A stretch of DNA of 7,165 nt from NCBI GenBank assembly GCA_013203245.1, contig JABMOR010000030.1:1-7165 (forward strand), written 5' to 3'. Below are positions 5,106 to 7,165 of this stretch, piece by piece. A program made the translations under genes and the position numbers. Under the pieces are notes generated by a model. The model saw nothing but the letters and a program-made list of their open reading frames with translations, had not been told where the DNA came from and did not search any database. Numbering within the stretch: the first letter of the stretch is position 1; each line of letters opens with the position of its first letter. The stretch comes from Candidatus Nitrosopumilus sp. (GTDB lineage Archaea > Thermoproteota > Nitrososphaeria > Nitrososphaerales > Nitrosopumilaceae).

Positions 5106-6320
5106 TTAATCGGCATTATAATCTGGATTGAGTTTGAAATAATCTGGAAAAATTTGAGGGCTTAACGAAGTTGATTTATTCAATGTCTTATTGTTGATGC
5201 TCTCTAAACGACCTAGCCAAAATCGCTTATCATCTCCATTGAGATTTACTTCCCTCGTTTCCTCTTTGAGCTTGCCAATGTCTTCTATCTGGTTTGATAT
5301 GATGGCACTTGCTAGTTTTTTGGTTCTCAATACCTTGTATTGGTAGTATGGCCTACCATCTCGCTCAATAGTATCAATATGCTCAATTTCCTTTCTTCCA
5401 AGTTTCCCTATTCCTCTTTGTTTCCATGAGCCAAATCGATAGAACCCATTTTGAAGATAATACACATCAAGGGCGTGTTTGTCTAGTGAAAAGCCCCCCA
5501 GTTCTGATGAATCTATCTTGATTTTTCTAGTGACACACACGCTATCAATAGCAAAAGCCACTACATCTTTCTCTAAATGATTCTCTTTAACAAATGACAT
5601 CAGTTGGGCTCGTGCAAATCCTGTGATGTATGCAAAGATTACGGGATTGAAAATATTTCCTATTCTTCGATTCTGCTTTTGACCCATTTTTCCATAGATT
5701 GCATTTAGAATAACCTTGATTGGCAGTTGCAAAGGATTGCCTTGTTTCTTTAGATCTCTTCTTTTGTTGTAGAATTTCTCAATAAACTCTTTGAACGGAT
5801 ATATGGGATTGTCATCAAAATACTGCCATGAATCCAAAATATCATAATGTGTAGGATCGACATTTTTCAGTTCTTCTAGCGTGGCATAGGTTACAAACTC
5901 ACCTGATGGATATACTATCAAATCATTATTGAGGGTAATTCTTCTAAATGCAAAAGAAGGCAAATATTCATCATCTGGATATTTCACATGAATTTTAAAA
6001 AATCCCAGTATTGCCTTTTTGTGAATATCTCCAATCCCATTACGCCAAGTGCCCTTTACAATGTCTGAAATTTTGGAAAGTGCATACGGATAAGCAGAAT
6101 TAATATCGTATAGCCACGCCTCGCCAATGAAACCATGTTTTATCAATTCGAATCTACCGCCAAAATAACTGTTGAAAGCAAACTCTTGCAAGTCATAGGG
6201 CAAATCCCTAAAGAATGGAATTTCTACGTCGTGATTTATCAAAACTTTTTCTGCCAAATACCCTGATGAAATCCATTGCAAGCATTGTATTACAAGTTTC
6301 ACAAGTTTCACAAGTTTCAC
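5106..6320 (-). CDS. Family B DNA polymerase (protein-primed-like), truncated: exonuclease domain missing
   Basis: The 404 residues cover the polymerase domain of a family B DNA polymerase of the virus/plasmid/casposon kind. Visible in order: the YxGG-type linker motif SYFGGRFE (51-58) that normally follows the 3'-5' exonuclease domain; motif A YDINSAYPYAL (71-81, catalytic Asp72); motif B KVILNAIYGKMGQ (202-214); motif C AFAIDSVCV (255-263) with Asp259; then LQNGFYRFGSWKQRGIGK. In motif C the first Asp of the usual DTDS is Ala, while the metal-binding second Asp is kept. Only about 40 residues precede SYFGG, so the exonuclease domain and its ExoI-III motifs are absent. The frame opens at a stop at 6374-6376, and a 9-bp tandem repeat forms the first codons of this GTG-started frame (MKLVKLVKLV). 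The conserved-looking part begins around QWISSGYLAEKVL. It is most likely a remnant of an integrated element. No accompanying Cas1, integrase or terminal-protein gene is seen. Confidence 0.85.
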   Translation of the reverse strand: MKLVKLVKLVIQCLQWISSGYLAEKVLINHDVEIPFFRDLPYDLQEFAFNSYFGGRFELIKHGFIGEAWLYDINSAYPYALSKISDIVKGTWRNGIGDIHKKAILGFFKIHVKYPDDEYLPSFAFRRITLNNDLIVYPSGEFVTYATLEELKNVDPTHYDILDSWQYFDDNPIYPFKEFIEKFYNKRRDLKKQGNPLQLPIKVILNAIYGKMGQKQNRRIGNIFNPVIFAYITGFARAQLMSFVKENHLEKDVVAFAIDSVCVTRKIKIDSSELGGFSLDKHALDVYYLQNGFYRFGSWKQRGIGKLGRKEIEHIDTIERDGRPYYQYKVLRTKKLASAIISNQIEDIGKLKEETREVNLNGDDKRFWLGRLESINNKTLNKSTSLSPQIFPDYFKLNPDYNAD

Positions 6321-6425
6321 AAGTATTACAAAAGAACGTTCTATTGCTTTGAATGTGAAAATTTTTTTGAATCTTTAGTAAAGAAAAGACAAAAATCTGC
6401 TGAATGTCCTATCTGTGAATTATAA
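6276..6425 (+). pseudogene. Zinc-ribbon protein fragment, antisense to the polymerase 5' end
   Basis: The plus-strand frame has no ATG; TTG at 6276 or 6285 are the only usual alternative starts. It encodes a repeat-derived stretch (YYK, FHK three times, YYK) followed by RTFYCFECENFFESLVKKRQ then KSAECPICEL and a TAA. The two CxxC pairs (CFEC and CPIC, 16 residues apart) are a clear zinc-ribbon or zinc-finger pattern, and the compact charged ending looks like a real C-terminus. The N-terminal part is made of the 9-bp tandem repeat and then runs antisense into polymerase codons, so the original 5' end has probably been lost at the same junction that truncated the polymerase. A short intact gene starting at TTG is possible but less likely. 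Confidence 0.45.
6292..6323. repeat. 9-bp tandem repeat (ACAAGTTTC, about 3.6 copies)
   Basis: Three full ACAAGTTTC units plus ACAAG, flanked on both sides by TATTACAA (6288-6295 and 6324-6331). Being a multiple of three, it stays open in two coding directions: LVK on the minus strand in the polymerase frame and FHK on the plus strand in the zinc-ribbon frame. It sits exactly where both genes lose their expected 5' ends. Confidence 0.85.
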
Positions 6426-6522
6426 TCTAAATCTTAATTCTATTTTTTATCATACCACTGTATCATAATATTGGATATGATAACAGATGAAACTTGCCGT
6501 ACTGCAAATGGACACAACATAT

Positions 6523-6541
6523 CCCGTATTACGTATACGGG
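6523..6541. promoter_or_regulatory. Palindrome upstream of the small regulator-like gene
   Basis: CCCGTAT-TACGT-ATACGGG: 7-bp arms around a 5-bp centre, ending 8 bp before the ATG at 6550. It is well placed to be an operator for autoregulation. CCCGTATTAC recurs at 6574-6583 inside the gene, and the inner GTAT/ATAC half-sites resemble those of the relBE-type operators around 1697 and 1733. Confidence 0.5.
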
Positions 6542-6549
6542 GTGTTTTT

Positions 6550-6797
6550 ATGCCTAAAACCGTGTATTACACGCCCGTATTACAGATGATACGCACGAGA
6601 AACTGACTAGAGTGTGCAGTGAGATGGGGTGCAGTATTACTGATTATGTAACTGGCGTTTTGGACGAATCCTTTGATGATCCTATGGGTATGAAACAAAC
6701 AATGCCAAGATCTCAAGGAATGGTCAAAAAGGTAAGTTACGATGATGGAAAAACTTGGACTGATGTTCAAGAATTAAGAAACATCGTATTGGCATAA
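6550..6797 (+). pseudogene. Small ribbon-helix-helix-like regulator with an apparent 2-bp frameshift near the start
   Basis: The ATG at 6550 reads MPKTVYYTP and hits a TGA at 6604-6606. The main body is in another frame: ARITDDTHEKLTRVCSEMGC, then SITDYVTGVLDESFDDP, ending LRNIVLA at 6797. It looks like a strand-helix-helix (RHH/CopG-like) DNA-binding protein with a C-terminal tail. Removing two bases around 6562-6566 would join the parts as MPKTVLHARITDDTHEKL, giving an 81-residue protein with a natural start. The in-frame alternatives, GTG at 6612 and ATG at 6624, would cut into the presumed first helix. The tail contains SYDDGKTW, which fits an Asp-box pattern (SxDxGxTW), probably by chance as it occurs once. 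A sequencing error or recoding could also explain the shift. Function is inferred only from fold-like pattern and the palindrome upstream. Confidence 0.6.
6561..6593. repeat. Two adjacent inverted repeats at the frameshift site
   Basis: CGTGTA-T-TACACG (6561-6573) is a perfect palindrome around one central base, and CGTAT-N8-ATACG (6576-6593) follows two bases later. Both lie in the first codons of the small regulator-like gene. The apparent 2-bp insertion lies in the left arm of the first one. Confidence 0.6.
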
Positions 6798-6871
6798 AAA
6801 ATCTAGTATACAAGAAAATTTAGATTATATTGCATCTTAATACGCTTAATAATATCGTAATTTTTTCAAAA

Positions 6872-7165
6872 ATGACTTTGGAGAAAAGAATAATTTTAGT
6901 AATAATTGTAATAACTACAATATCAACATCATTGGGGGTTTTATCGATCATTCCAAGTGTCCAAAGCCCTCTCGAATATTCCATAACTATAGAAAAATTA
7001 AACATATGTGTTAAAGATAAACAGTATAATTCAGACAACATTGCAGAGATATTTGACCAGAAATCGGTCAATTTATCAAATTGTGATCTATCTGGAATTT
7101 CTTTACATAATGTGAATCTTCAAAACGCGGATCTGAAAAATACAAATCTTTCAGGATCTGATTTA
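6872..7165 (+). CDS. Membrane-anchored pentapeptide-repeat protein, 3' end beyond the window
   Basis: The 98 visible residues start MTLEKRIILVIIVITTISTS. A positively charged tip and a hydrophobic helix (about 6-28) form a signal anchor or signal peptide, which puts the rest outside the membrane if the usual topology holds. After a linker with NICVKDKQYNSDNIAEIF comes a run of pentapeptide repeats with central leucines at 68, 73, 78, 83, 88, 93 and 98 (VNLSN, CDLSG, ISLHN, VNLQN, ADLKN, TNLSG). Such A(D/N)LxX repeats form a right-handed quadrilateral beta-helix, usually a protein-binding scaffold. The biochemical role is unknown. The frame is open at the window end, so more repeats or further domains may follow. 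The gene stands about 75 bp after the small regulator-like gene. AT-rich TATA-like sequence occurs at about 6834-6853. Confidence 0.82.
   Translation, partial: MTLEKRIILVIIVITTISTSLGVLSIIPSVQSPLEYSITIEKLNICVKDKQYNSDNIAEIFDQKSVNLSNCDLSGISLHNVNLQNADLKNTNLSGSDL

Noticed and set aside
5106..6320. Complete casposon
   Set aside because: Only a truncated PolB is present; there is no Cas1 (casposase) gene and no terminal inverted repeat pair was found in the window.
6292..6331. CRISPR-like array
   Set aside because: The units are contiguous 9-mers with no spacers, so it is a plain tandem repeat.
6477..6557. 26-codon ORF starting at the ATG at 6477
   Set aside because: It spans the palindrome and overlaps the ATG of the following gene; its peptide looks like translated regulatory DNA.
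6750..6773. Asp-box (SYDDGKTW) suggesting a sialidase-like or beta-propeller protein
   Set aside because: There is only one copy in an 81-residue protein; Asp-box folds need several repeats.
6567..7071. Minus-strand open frames opposite the RHH-like and pentapeptide genes
   Set aside because: They are antisense to frames with clear protein patterns, and their composition reflects AT-rich complements.

Overview
The window looks like an accessory region of an ammonia-oxidising archaeon of the Nitrososphaerota (Thaumarchaeota), probably Nitrosopumilus-like. The DNA is AT-rich. Several genes have a TATA box about 26 bp upstream of the start codon, with little or no leader and no clear Shine-Dalgarno site. 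The archaeal-type proteins include a protein-primed-like family B DNA polymerase, a zinc ribbon and a GT-C membrane glycosyltransferase. This assignment is inferred from composition and protein style, not from a database match.

Left part (1-1332, all minus strand): a hicBA toxin-antitoxin pair with the toxin cut by the window edge; a short stretch that looks like the tail and right end of an IS200/IS605-type tnpB element; and a 253-residue helix-turn-helix protein with a coiled coil.

Centre (1333-3226, plus strand): a relBE-type module whose TATA box is flanked by two copies of a GTAT-N4-ATAC operator-like palindrome, then an AbrB/MazF module whose TATA box overlaps a perfect 20-bp palindrome. 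Three different type II toxin-antitoxin families therefore lie within about 3.2 kb. Convergent to them is a complete 478-residue GT-C (PMT/ArnT-like) glycosyltransferase (3227-4663, minus), the most housekeeping-like gene here.

Right part (4664-7165): a degraded non-coding stretch, then a family B DNA polymerase that keeps the whole polymerase domain but has lost its exonuclease domain. The break lies at a 9-bp tandem repeat, next to an oppositely oriented zinc-ribbon fragment. Next comes a small regulator-like gene whose start is separated from its body by an apparent 2-bp frameshift inside a perfect palindrome, preceded by another palindrome. Last is the N-terminus of a membrane-anchored pentapeptide-repeat protein running off the window.

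Overall this reads as an island of toxin-antitoxin modules and decayed mobile-element or viral remnants around a cell-envelope gene. I do not see a clearly new multi-gene system. The points most worth a second look are the exonuclease-less polymerase with its repeat junction, the palindrome-associated frameshift, and the paired operators of the relBE module.
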